Below are positions 48,193-58,867 of a stretch of 64,000 nucleotides of DNA, in pieces; position 1 is the first letter of the stretch; each line of letters starts with the position of its first letter. The DNA comes from Diospyros lotus (lineage: Eukaryota > Streptophyta > Magnoliopsida > Ericales > Ebenaceae): NCBI RefSeq assembly GCF_014633365.1, contig NC_068347.1:27568493-27632492 (forward strand), in the 5' to 3' direction. Below the pieces are notes generated by a model. The model saw only the letters and a program-made list of their open reading frames with translations, was not told the DNA's origin and did no database searches. Position numbers and translations under genes: made by a program.

Positions 48193-48197
48193 ACATG

Positions 48198-48777
48198 TGT
48201 AACATCTCGTATTTTTGTAAATCCCATAATTTTGGAGATAAATAATAGTTATTGATTTCGGTATTTGGGGTCATTATGAAATATTTGAGGAAATGGGCAA
48301 TTAATTATTTTATTTGGGAATATTTTGGAAATTGAAGATAATATCTTCTTCTTCTTTTTTTGATGCAATTGGCTTTGGAAATTGAGGGAATATGAATGAT
48401 GACCTTTGGAAATTGAAGAAATATGAATGATGACCCTTGAAAATTGAAGGAATAAGCATGATGATGTTTCTCCAAGCTTTGCAGAGAATAAATTGGGTGA
48501 AGTGTAATGAATTGAGTGCAAAATTGAGTATAAATAAAGAACATGGATGTAAAAATTGAAGGAGGAAGTGAAGGAGAAGCAGAGGAATTGGCCGTGAGCT
48601 TGAGAAGGAATTGTGGCAGTAAGGTATGGTTAATGTTAAGGTTAATTTATTATTAGTTAAGTTGGGAAATTAGTCAACTAATAACTTAGTGGGCTCGTAG
48701 CCAAATGAATTTAATTATGGGTTGCTAAATTAGTTTCTTAACCTTGCTTTGTAAATATTCTGTCAAGGGATTTGGGT
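48198..48777 (+). repeat. Inverted partial LTR copy (left arm of element B)
   Basis: About 580 bp that match the reverse complement of 49,562-50,174 nearly throughout, apart from length changes in a GGAAATTGAAGGAATATGAA-type repeat. Confidence 0.9.
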
Positions 48778-48782
48778 GCCCT

Positions 48783-50174
48783 TGTGATGCCCCGTCCCCA
48801 CTACCGAGTGCCACCGTAACCCAAGGTTACATCAAGAGGTCCCATTCCGGAGGCCGACTATGCCCTAACAACAGAAAAAATAAAAATAATGCGGGCGCCC
48901 TGGGTGGGGTCCAGGCTTCACTGCCTCCGGCCATCGAGAACTTGAGGTCTAAGACTCATAGGCAGCTGAAGGACACTCGAGTCTCGAATCTGACCTGTGC
49001 CTTATAAATAGATTAATAAGCTGCAACTTAGGCATATTATAACTCGTCACATGAAGCGTTCAATATTACAAGGAAACAAGTTCAACTGACAAGTATAGAC
49101 GACATTCGACACAACCATTAAACAAAATAGTTACAAGCTACTAGACCCGCATCCCCATCATGGGTTGCCACTCTCATCGTCCAGCTGTTCTTCGGCATAC
49201 ATCGCCTTTCCTTTACCAGACCCTGAGCTATCTGTGTGGTTAGTGGGAATGAAGGGGTGAGTCCTGGAACTCAGTAAAGGTAATATGCAATGCAGTAAAT
49301 TATTAAGCATGACATCATAGATAAATATGAAGTGCAACATGCATGCAAGTCCGTCCACCGCACCTATCTCAAGCTCTAGGTGGCCCCTAGTGGTTTCCTC
49401 CAAGACCCTATCTCGAGACTCCCACGATCAGAAGTCCATTGCCTCATACCTAGGCACTCCCTCAACATCTTATGCAAGCCATGACAAAAGAAATTTACGC
49501 ACAGAGCATATTAAATCCTTACCTCGAAATATGTGCCGCATGATAGTTTGTACCGTTGACACACCCAAATCCTTAATAAAATATTGACAGAGTAAGGTCA
49601 AGAATTAATTTAGCAACCCTTAATTAAATTCATTTGGCTACCGAGCCCACTAAGTAATTAGTTGACTAATTTCCCAACTTAATTAATGATAAATTAACCT
49701 TAACATTAACCATACCTTACTGCCACAATTCCTTTTCAAGCTCACGGCCAATTCCTCTGCTTCTCCTTCACTTCCTCCTTCAATTTTTACATCCATGTTC
49801 TCTATTTATACTCAATTTTGCTCTCAATTCATTACACTTCACCCAATTTATTCTCTGTAAAGCTTGGAGAAACATCATCATGCTTATTCCTTCAATTTCC
49901 AAGGTTTTAATTTCCAAAGGTCATCATTGATATTCCTTTAATTTCCAAGGGTTCAATTTCCAAAGGTCATCATTCATATTCCTTCAATTTCCAAAGCCAA
50001 TTGCATAAAAAAAAAAATGAAAAAAATATATTCTCTTCAATTTCCAAAATATTCTCAAATAAAATAATTAATTGCCCATTTCCTCAAATATTCCATAATG
50101 ACCCCAAATACCGAAATCAATAACTATTATTTATCTCCAAAATTATGGGATTTACAAAAATACGGGATGTTACA
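48783..50174 (-). repeat. Complete solo LTR of a Gypsy-type element (minus strand)
   Basis: Minus-strand TGTAACATCCCGTATTTTTG to GACGGGGCATCACA. It contains TTACTGAGTTCCAGGACTCA, wording I associate with Gypsy LTRs. No PBS or internal region is attached. Confidence 0.72.
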
Positions 50175-50179
50175 ACATG

Positions 50180-51660
50180 TAAGATGATAACAGGGAAGAG
50201 GCTACGTAGAGTCATTAGAAGAAAATGGGAGCAAGCTAACTCAATTGTTTTCAATTGTGGCAGTGGAAGAGGGACCTAAGAAGATGATGTTTGGGGAACT
50301 AACCTTGTCAATCAACAACTGATATTACACTCTAATTACCTTATTGATAAATTGCTGGTGGAATTTGAGGACTTATTTGCTGAGCCTAACACCCTACCTC
50401 CCACCCGAAACCTAGACCATTCTATCAACCTTAAGCGAAATTCTGAACTCGTGAACATCAGGGCCTACTGATATTCTCCCACTCAAAAAATAGAAATTGA
50501 AAGAATGGTGAAGGAGATGTTAAACCAATCCTTCATAAGACCTAACCACAATCCTTTTACCTTACTAGTCCTTCTAGTAAAAAAAGATGGTTCCTAGCAT
50601 TTTTGTGTGGATTACCAACAACTAAACGCCCTAACTATAAAAGACAAATTTCCTATACCCTTAGTAGAAGACCTAATGGATGAGCTACATAATGCCACTA
50701 TTTTTTCCAAACTAGACCTTAGATCAGGCTATCATCAAATCAAAATGAAAACCGAAGATGTTCATAAAACTGCTTTTAGAACCCATTATGGACACTTTGA
50801 ATTTTTGGTGATGCCCTTTGGACTCACCAATGCCCCAGCCACTTATGAACCAAATATTTGAGCCTTATTTAGAAAATTCATACTAGTATTTTTCGATGAC
50901 ATTCTTGTTTATAGCTTAACCCTAGATCAACATATCTAACCCACTTGAGAACCACTCTAGAGGTCCTCAGATCTAACCAGCTTTTCATCAAAAGGTCTAA
51001 CTGTTCCTTTGGTCAAGATCAGGTGGAATATTTGGGTCACTTAATATCAGGAGATGGGGTTAGGATAGACCCAAGGAAAGTGGAAGCCATGGTCACTTGG
51101 CCCAAACCCACAACCTTGAAGGCTTTGAGGGGGTTCCTTGACCTAATCAATTATTATAGGAGATTTGTTAAGGGGTATGGGGTTATGAGCAAGCCAATAA
51201 CTGATCTCTTGAAGAAGGAAAACTTCAAATGGGGTAAAGAGGTCAAAGAAGCTTTTCAACAGCTTAAGGAAGCAATGAGTACGATGCCAACTTTAGGATT
51301 GTCAGACTTCAGTGAACCCTTTGTATTGGAGACTAACGCTTGTGGGGTAGGCATAGAGGCAGTCCTAGTGCAAAAAGGGAGGCCACTGCATTCTTGAGCC
51401 AAGCCTTCAGTACAAGGCACTTGGGGTTGAGCATCTATGAGAAAGAATTCCTAGCAGTGTTAATGGCTGTGGAGAAGTGGCGGCATTATTTAGAAAGAGA
51501 TAGATTTATCATTAAAATAGATCATGAAAGTCTAAAATTTTTATTACAACAGAAGTTACAAACTCAATTGCAAAAAAAAGGGTATGGCCAGGTTGATGGA
51601 ACTTGATTATTCAATACAATATAGGTGAGGCAAGGAAAATGTAGTTGATGATGCACTATC
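50180..51660 (+). pseudogene. Gypsy 1 reverse transcriptase and RNase H (broken)
   Basis: RT blocks: [47 protein letters not shown] and the catalytic FFDDILVYS (about 50,890-50,920), then LKALRGFLDLINYYRRFVKG. RNase H blocks: NACGVGIEAVLVQKGRP and EKEFLAVLMAVEKWRHYLE. In-frame stops (for example near 50,596 and 50,859) and frameshifts. Confidence 0.9.
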
Positions 51661-51720
51661 AAGGTGCTAGTGTGGCAACCATTACTACGGTGGTGCCTGA
51701 GTGGTGTCAGGATGTTGTTG

Positions 51721-51790
51721 ATAGCTATGCCAACGATGAACAGATAAGGAAGCTAATAGCTATGCCAACGATGAACAGATAAGGAAGCTA
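51721..51790 (+). repeat. 35-bp exact tandem duplication in Gypsy 1 pol
   Basis: ATAGCTATGCCAACGATGAA plus CAGATAAGGAAGCTA is present twice without change (51,721-51,755 and 51,756-51,790). A 35-base addition shifts the frame. Confidence 0.95.
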
Positions 51791-53085
51791 CTGGAAAGGC
51801 TAGTGGTGGAGTCTAACAGGGTTGGAGGTTACACTCTAACAGAGGGGATGCTGAGGTTCAAGGGCAGGATTGTCACAGGGGGTAAAAGGGACCTTAAGCA
51901 AAAAATCTTACAGTCCTTGCACGAGTCACCAATGGGGGGACATTTGGGTATCCAAAACACCTACCTCAAGGTTAAACAATTATTCTATTGGCCCAAGATG
52001 AAAACAGATGTAAAGAACTTTGTGCTAGCATGTGACATATGAAAGAGGTGTAAGCATAAGAATGTGGCTTACCCCGGTCTCCTACAACTTCTATCAGTAC
52101 CTGACCGAGCTTGGATTAGTGTGACCATGGATTTTATCGAAGGACTGCCTAAATCAGAAGGGAAAGACAATATTATGGTTGTGGTGAGCAGGTTCACAAA
52201 GTTTGCTCAGTTTATAGGGATGGCTCACCCTTACACAACCAAGGAGGTAGCTAGGGTATTTATGGACAAGGTAGTGTCACAGCACAGGGTGTCAGGAACC
52301 ATTGTATCAGACTGTGACAAGGTATTTATAAGTCATTTTTTGCAGGAGCTTATGGGATCTATGAAAATTAAGCTCAACATGTCAACAACCTATCACTTCC
52401 AAGCAGATGGGCAAACTGAGAGGGTTAACTAGGTGCTGGAAACCTACCTAAGGTGCATGTGTATCCAGCAACCCAAGAACTGGCATAGGTGGTTAGCCTT
52501 GGCACAATGGTGGTATAATTCTACTTACCACACATCCCTAAAAATGTCCCCATTTGAGGCACTGTGTGGATACAAACCCCCACTGTTACCTGCCATAGAA
52601 GGGCGTACTACGACAATGTCAGTGGAAGAATACCTACAACAAAGGAGGGCAGTTTTGCAACAATTAAAAGAGGAGTTGGCCTCAGCCCGAAATTGGATGA
52701 AGCAATACGCAAACAAGAAGAGAAGTGACCAAGAATTGGAGGTGAGAGAAAAAGTGTATCCAAGGCTAAGGTATCCACATTAGAAGACCATCAGTCAGGG
52801 ACCAGTGTCCAAGTTAAGTCCCAAGTACTTTGGTCCGTTCATCATAACAGAGAAAATAGGCGAGGCGGCTTATCGGCTCCAATTACCCAAATGCACCTAC
52901 ATACATCCGGCTTTCCATGTGTCCTTTTGAAGAGGTTAACTAGAATCGAGCAGGTCAACCCAACTCTACCTACACTACCTAAGGAGAAGGATAGCCAGAT
53001 GGAGCCATAAGCTATTATGGACAGGAGAGTCGTACACAATCAGGGGATTCCCCTCATCTAAGTATTGGCATTTCTTGAGGACGGA
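51791..53085 (+). pseudogene. Gypsy 1 integrase and C-terminal region (broken)
   Basis: The N-terminal zinc-binding part (HLGIQNTYLKVKQLFYWPKM, then CDI and a stop before KRCKHK) is followed by the catalytic core: MDFIEGLPKS, TIVSDCDKVF and ADGQTERVN (D, D, E). A TAG at 52,430 interrupts. The C-terminal [10 protein letters not shown] and [10 protein letters not shown] blocks follow in a shifted frame. Confidence 0.9.
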
Positions 53086-53109
53086 AAATGTTTCTAAGGA
53101 AGGGAAAAT

Positions 53110-53982
53110 TGTCATGGCTATGGCTATTTTAAATTTTTTGCCTTAATGTTCAATCTTTATGTTGTTTCCTTGTTATGTTGTAATTCCTTTATTTCAATTA
53201 CTGTACTTAATTTCCAGTTGTCAATTTTGTTAGCGTAGGAGGGCCACATGTGAGGCCATAGAAACAAAAGAAATTGTTGTAACCACTAGTAAGGGGGATT
53301 ATCTGCTGCATCCGCACCCATGCCAAGCGAGTATATTTACCCTCCCTACTTTGTGGGAGAGGTTATGTGTCACGAGAAGAACCTTCCCAAAGCTTATTTT
53401 TAAATTTTTGTTGCTATTTACTGTTGTCTATTACTTTCACTACTGTAATTCCTAAAATAGTAGTTAGTTCCCTTATTTTACTGTTGTAATTCCTAGAAGA
53501 AAGGTAGTTATTGCCATGTGTAGGGAGGTTAGAGAATTTTGAGTTTCTTAGGGGTGCAGGGCCCACCCTGGTAGGAGAATCCTTCCTCTCAGACGTTGGT
53601 GTATATCCTCCTATTCAAACAAGGGGGAGAGGATATGAAAAATATTAGAATTCTTACGATTTCTCTCCTCTCTTCCCTGTTTTCTCTCTCTCGTTCTTCT
53701 CTTTGTTCTTCCTCATTCTTCTCTTTCTCTATTTCTACTCTCTGTTTGGTGTTTGGGTCCTTCTAATTCATATCAGAATTGGGAGGAAGGGTGTTGTCAG
53801 GCTTAGGCCGTGACATTATGCAAAATCAAATACAGAACAACTCAATTTCTCTCCCTCTACACTTTCTAGTCTCACTTTTTTCTCTCTGTTCTTCCTCTTC
53901 TCTATCTAATTTTCCCTGTTACGATCCGTTGAATCTCACCGAATCGAGGGAAACTCTATTGTTTCTACCGAGGGTAGTGACA
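53110..53982 (+). repeat. 3' LTR of Gypsy 1 with a nested solo LTR
   Basis: TGTCATGGCTATGG to GGTAGTGACA. The insertion of 53,368-53,815 plus its duplicated TTATG splits it; without them it is 420 bp. Confidence 0.9.
53368..53815. mobile_element. Solo LTR inside the Gypsy 1 3' LTR
   Basis: 448 bp, TGTCACGAGAAG to AGGCCGTGACA, flanked by the perfect 5-bp TSD TTATG (53,363-53,367 and 53,816-53,820). Pyrimidine-rich CTCTCT stretch as in LTR R/U5 regions. A TATCAGAATTGGGAGG word 45 bases before the end looks PBS-like but lies inside the TSD-bounded unit. Confidence 0.85.
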
Positions 53983-53987
53983 AGAAG

Positions 53988-55127
53988 CAAAGGACAGATC
54001 AGAGGGAAAGGATGGATCCTATCCTACCTGGACAAGGACGGATGGATCCGACGACACACGAACAAGGGATGAATTAGAGGCTACCGAGAACCTCTGAAGG
54101 CAATGAGGAAAGTGTTGAATTGGGGTGAAGATGACAACCGGAGGCCTCGACTGGGCAGCACCAACAAGGTATGCCCATGCCACTATTGGAAATACCACTT
54201 AGGAGGTGCAAACAGGCATTTGAATGGTATGGGGTGGCTGAGAGGGAGAAGGTGACGGTTGCAACCGCGTACCTTAATGATGTCAGTGACGCCTAGTACC
54301 AAGGGTTGTCCAAAGTCAGAGAAAAGTGCAGGTGGGAGGAATTTGCGGAGTAGTTGTGCGAGAGGTTTGGGGATCGAGGCCTATCTGATATGGTAGAAGA
54401 GTTCATTAAACTCAAGCAAGTAGGTTCGGTGATGGACTACTAATTGCGGTTTGAGGAGCTCAAGGCCTTAATGCTCAATCACAACTCGTACCTAACGGAG
54501 ACCTACTTCGTTTCAAGCTTCCTAAGTGGCTTGAACGAGGAGCTGAGACCAATGGTGAAGGTACTCTAGCCTAGGACCCTTAAACACGGCGCTGATGGCG
54601 CTAGGCTCCACGAGTAAACAATGGAGGCGCTGACGAAGAAACAGAGGTTCATAGCTAAAGGGGTTGCACAGGGGAGCCTGCCACTAGGAAGGAATTATGG
54701 TAAAGAGTTGGGTAGGGGGCCACCGAGGATGTGGAATTTAGCGTTGCCAGCCTCGACTACCCAATATGGAAAGACCATAGAGCAAAGGAGGTAGGCCAAT
54801 CTCTGCTTCAAGTGCGGGGAAAAGTACTTTCCCGGCCACCAGTGTCGAAAGTAGCTCCTGCTACTAGAAGAAGAAAAGGAGTTGGTAGAGGAAGAAGAGG
54901 AACCACCCCTCCCACAAGGAGAAGAGGAAGAGGGCAAGGGAGAAATCTCTTTGCATGCCCTAAAGAGCTTAACTAACAGCTAGATCATCAAGGTGGAAGG
55001 GAATGTGGATGACAGTAAGCTAATGATCCTCATTGACAGTGGGAGCACCCACAGTTTATTAGACAAAGGAAAGCCCAAAGATTGAAATGTCCCATGATTA
55101 CAACGCAACCACTGTCAGTGACTGTAG
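53988..55127 (+). pseudogene. Gypsy 2 gag and protease (broken, 5' end missing)
   Basis: Related to but distinct from Gypsy 1. Blocks: EREKVTVATAYLNDV, RFGDRGLSDMVEEFIKLKQV, YFVSSFLSGLNEELRPMVK, zinc knuckle CFKCGEKYFPGHQC (about 54,800-54,842) and protease LMILIDSGSTHSLLD (about 55,020-55,065). Stops are frequent. No 5' LTR or PBS precedes it. Its left part directly follows the Gypsy 1 TSD. Confidence 0.85.
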
Positions 55128-55642
55128 TGTCATGACCTAAGGAACAATAAAAGAGCATCATGGTAATATGGTCGCAATAGTTTGTTACGAGACTAGGGAG
55201 ACGTATAATTTTGCAGCCAAGTTTTGTATTGGTTTGGATATTATTTACTTGTATTGTCTTAGTATTTCATTATCTTATTTGTATTTTCTTTCCAGCTGGT
55301 TAGTTTGTTACGGTAGAATCGACTAGGTGTTCATATGCTAGAATAGGACAAATCAGATAGTTAGAGTGGGTGTGATATGCTATGGCAGCACCCATGGTTC
55401 AAGTTATATAAGCTCGATCCTTCTTCTGTAAAAGTCATGCTGATTTTGATATTGAATTCTCAATTCTCTTCCAAGATTTCTCTCTAATCTCTCTCGTTCT
55501 TCTGCCATTCTCCCTCCATTCTCTCTAATTTCTCCCCCATTCTTCTTCAATCTCTCCTCTATACATTCTGTTCTTGACCTTAAATGAATCGGATCCTTTC
55601 AATTTCCATTCTAGTTCTAGGCTAAACCCTAGGACCATGACA
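55128..55642 (+). repeat. 5' LTR of element C
   Basis: 515 bp, TG to CA, with a TATA-like GTTATATAAGCTC followed by a pyrimidine-rich leader (TCTCTCT). Followed by the PBS. Confidence 0.92.
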
Positions 55643-55645
55643 AAT

Positions 55646-55657
55646 TGGTATCAGAGC
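55646..55657 (+). other. Primer binding site of element C
   Basis: TGGTATCAGAGC, three bases after the 5' LTR. Confidence 0.88.
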
Positions 55658-57066
55658 ATTACCATCATCGGCTGTGATTCTGTTGCAACTTCGATTTGAA
55701 GGCGAATCCAATTGGGGCTCAGCAGTGTGCTGCTCATTTGGATCGGAAGGTGATTCCGACCAGAGCCAATCATTCCTCGGTTGTAAATTCAATCGTTCTT
55801 GTAAGTGAGTTGGTCGATTTGGTCGGTTGTAATTTCCGTCGCTGATTCATAGCAAAGCCCATCATCGATCAGTACAGAAGAGCGTTCACGATTGGAGTAG
55901 GTCGATAGGCGAGCATACTTGAAGCGTCGCGAACAGACAACGCTCGTTGTTGGTGAGGGAGTCCGTCAAAGACGGTTGGGTGAGACAAAGGCGCTGATTC
56001 GGGCGAGAAAGGAAGGCACGAAGTGGAAGCGAGTTTGGGGGTAGTTGTTGAATCTCAGCAAACGCACACAGAGCTTGGGTAATCTTTAATCCGTTGTAAT
56101 CTTGTGTGGAGAGCGATCAGTGCAAGAGGCTGACGGCTCACGGGTAAGACTCTAATCTTGTCCAGAATTGAAGGCAAGTAAGCTAGGAGGATTCACGATT
56201 AGAGCTTGTGGACGGTGATTGGGTAGCGATTACACCAGCAATCTTGAATTCACTTTGAGTAAGAAGAAAGACGTGCATGTGAAAGAGGCCGCAAATCAAT
56301 CTTGGTTGTCGCGACTTTGAAGGTGGAACGGCAAGGTGGATTGCTGTTGTTTTCCGAATTGCTGTAGTCGATCCAGAAGGTGAGGCGATCGCTTGTTCTG
56401 GGCGACTAATGTGAAGCGGAAGAGCAGGTTGTTTGCAGCTATTTTCTGAGGTTGGGCAGTGTGGGTCAGCAAGCTGAAGCACAACAACTAATTCCAGCTT
56501 CCGATTCCTCTTACTGCCGCTAAATTATGTGGGCTCTCGACCAAGAAGTGCGGCAATTTCGGTATCTAATTCCAACAAGTCTCGTAGCAGCTGGGAGTGT
56601 AGTTTTGAAGGCATTCCTAAGCCGGTGAGCCTCAGCCATTGCATGACAGAAGCGTGATAGAGCAACGGAAGTATGGTGAACCTTGCTGAAGAATCGAGCA
56701 GTGGATTTTCTGTGTTTGAGATTTAAGTCGAAAGGAAACAAGGTTGATCGGAAATTGACAACAAGCAGTCCAGGGTGTCTAGGGTGCATTCAAATCGATT
56801 ATTGGTTGTGATCCCTATTCAGAATTTGAAGGAGACTCCTAGAGCAGTTCTGGTGATTCTCAATTGCTGCAATTTCGATTGTGATTCTCGGCTGACAGTT
56901 AGACGGTCTAGAGGACTCTCGAAGGCCGATCAAGTCGCTGTAAGTGTACAATTTCTTCTGCTGTTACAATAGACTTGGTCTTAAAGCATAACAGTGGCTG
57001 CAATTTGCCACTTATTCGATCAATTTTAGAGGTGATTGGGTGAGGCAGTTACAGAAGGGAATTAGG

Positions 57067-58072
57067 ATGGAAAGAGCTGCTGTTTCTTGGCCTATTGCTT
57101 TTCCAGCCAGTGAGATTTTAGCTAGGAGGAGTAGTGCACGAAGGAGTCCAATGAAATCTCAATTGCAGCAGAAGAATGCTTCATTTTCAGCTGAAATGGA
57201 GCCTCAATGGCAGCCAAAGGAGGTTGCATTTTCAGTTGGCAGCAACAGAGACAAAGGAACAAGCAATGGGATTCATGAAGAGTGAGAGGAATTTGGCCGT
57301 ATGTTCTGCGAGAAGTTACAAGAGTTTGCGATGATACTTATTAAAAAGTATCATTACAACTTTCCCGCTGAATACTTCGATGATTATTGCGGGAGTTTTA
57401 ACAAAGACGAATTCCTTAAAATAGAGCCGCTGAAGGAGAAATTGAGGAGGCGGGAAGCAGATTCATTGCTCATCTCCAATAGTGAGCAGAAGAAGTATAT
57501 CGTTTTAGGCGAAATTGACAAGGAAGATGCCAACTCATTACCCTCATTGGCTAGTGCATGGGCTGAAGGATTTGGGGGTGTTTCGGATCAAAAGTTTGTG
57601 GGAAATGGAATAGCGTTGGATCAAGAAAATCTTACTGAAGGACCCTCAATCTACACAGATATTGGGGTTGGTATCCTTCCTCCTATTTTGGACCTACCAA
57701 AAGCTAAGGATTCTTTGGCTTGGGGTAAAAGGGGCAGCAAGAAGGTGGAGAGGACTGTGGAGTACATGGAAGAAGGGATTGAAGAATTGGGGGATGGCAG
57801 TCCAACGATTGGCAGCATCTCAAGCACCCCCACTGGTATTGAGAATCTAGATGCTAAAACCCTCAATATGATACCGTGGGAGAAAGTAACTATTTAGCAT
57901 CAAGCTGAGATGTTCACTAGCAATTTGGGAGTCAAAGATTTTGGAATGGAAAGGACTAGAACAACCTTTGATTGTGGAGATCTTAAATCTATTTCTCTCG
58001 AGAGAATAGGAATGGAAGGAGTTGTTGAATTTCCTACTATGAATCAGCAATATGTTTCTGATCTGGAGCAAT
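57067..58072 (+). pseudogene. Unrecognised ORF carried by element C
   Basis: One frame, ATG 57,067 to about 58,072, with in-frame stops at 57,283 (TGA) and 57,895 (TAG). The longest open piece, 57,301-57,897, is 198 residues: MFCEKLQEFAMILIKKYHYN at its start, then a charged KEKLRRREADSLL region, VGILPPILDLPKAKDSLAWG and a Gly/Ser-rich stretch. It has no zinc knuckle, no DSG or DD motif, no signal peptide and no clear membrane segment. It is not a pol fragment. It could be a captured host gene piece or an element-specific gag-like protein. I do not recognise it. Confidence 0.5.
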
Positions 58073-58359
58073 AGAGGACGTAGAAGTATAAAGCGAAACA
58101 AGATGAAAGGAAGAAAGGGAAGGAATTCTTTGTTGAAGGGACCGAGACCCTTGATGTTTTGCTCATTCATGTTTCCATTGGTGTGGCAGCAAGACATAAT
58201 GTTGTTGCTGCTGAGGAGAAAGTAAAAGAAAAGGGAAAAACAAGATAAGAAGGAAAAGCGTAGAAGAAACCAATGGGTGAAGACGGGTATTGGATGAAGA
58301 AACAGTGGCTACTTGCTGCAAGTTCTTGGGAACAAGAACTCTCTCAAGGAGGGGAGAAT

Positions 58360-58867
58360 TGTCATGACCTAAGGAACAATAAAAGAGCATCATGGTAATA
58401 TGGTTGTAATAGTTTGTTACGAGACTAGGGAGACGTATAATTTTACAGCCAAGTTTTGTATCGGCTTGGATATTACTTGTATTGTCTTAGTATTTCATTC
58501 TCTTATTTGTATTTCCTTTCTAGCTGGTTAGTTTGTTATGGTAGAATCGGCCAGGTGTTCATGTGCTATAATAGGACAAATCAGTTAGTTAGAGTGGGTG
58601 TGATATGCTGTGGCAGCACCCACAGTTCAAGCTATATAAGTTTGATCCTTCTTCTGTAAAAGTCATGCTGATTTTGATATTGAATTCTTAATTCTCTTCC
58701 TTCTCTCTAATCTCTCTCTCGTTCTTCTGCCATTCTCCCTCCATTCTCTCTAATTTCTCCCCCATTCTTCTTCAATCTCCCCTCTATACATTCTATTCTT
58801 GACCTTAAATGAATCGAATCCTTCCGATTTCCATTCTAATTCTAGGTTAAACCCTAGGACCATGACA
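58360..58867 (+). repeat. 3' LTR of element C
   Basis: 508 bp matching 55,128-55,642; preceded by the polypurine tract and followed by the TGTAG duplication. Confidence 0.92.

Larger units (their letters stand above)
48198..50174 (-). mobile_element. LTR-derived insertion with inverted ends inside Gypsy 1 (element B)
   Basis: Perfect 5-bp TSD ACATG (48,193-48,197 and 50,175-50,179); excising it restores the Gypsy 1 frame. The main part is one LTR of 1,392 bp on the minus strand (50,174 to 48,783), TGTAACATCCCG to GGGCATCACA, with TATAAATAGAGAAC inside. Attached to its 3' end, after a few filler bases, is an inverted copy of its own first part (48,198-48,777 matching 49,562-50,174). Both outer ends are therefore U3 starts. 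No coding capacity is evident. Confidence 0.88.
46046..53982 (+). mobile_element. Full-length but dead Ty3/Gypsy retrotransposon (Gypsy 1)
   Basis: 5' LTR 46,046-46,467 and 3' LTR 53,110-53,982; the latter is 420 bp without its own nested solo LTR. PBS TGGTATCAGAGC at 46,471-46,482 matches the initiator-Met tRNA type. Purine tract AAGGAAGGGAAAAT precedes the 3' LTR. TSD AGAAG at 46,041-46,045 and 53,983-53,987. Gag, protease, RT, RNase H and integrase follow in order, broken by stops. Two later insertions lie inside: 48,198-50,174 and 53,368-53,815. The two LTRs differ at more than ten sites in the first 180 bases by eye, so the insertion is not recent. The GDKYFPGHQC knuckle and integrase suggest a chromovirus-like lineage (inference). 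Confidence 0.93.
55128..58867 (+). mobile_element. Complete non-autonomous LTR retrotransposon with an unrecognised ORF (element C)
   Basis: LTRs 55,128-55,642 and 58,360-58,867 (TGTCATGACC to GGACCATGACA), PBS TGGTATCAGAGC (55,646-55,657), polypurine tract CAAGGAGGGGAGAAT before the 3' LTR, and a perfect TSD TGTAG (55,123-55,127 and 58,868-58,872). The 2.7-kb interior has no gag, protease, RT or integrase that I can recognise; it holds a long leader and one broken ORF at 57,067-58,072. The LTRs differ at roughly 20 sites in their first 300 bases. It sits in the protease of Gypsy 2, and excision restores that frame. Confidence 0.93.

Noticed and set aside
48198..50174. Foldback or Mutator-type DNA transposon, because of long inverted ends
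   Set aside because: Ends are TG/CA and the TSD is 5 bp, not 9; the unit is readable as an LTR plus its inverted part.
53767..53790. TATCAGAATTGGGAGG as a PBS, implying a longer element
   Set aside because: The perfect TTATG duplication and TG/CA ends place it inside the solo LTR.
56183..56789. Minus-strand frames of 63-99 codons in element C
   Set aside because: Overlapping in several frames, no motifs, and antisense to the leader of the element.
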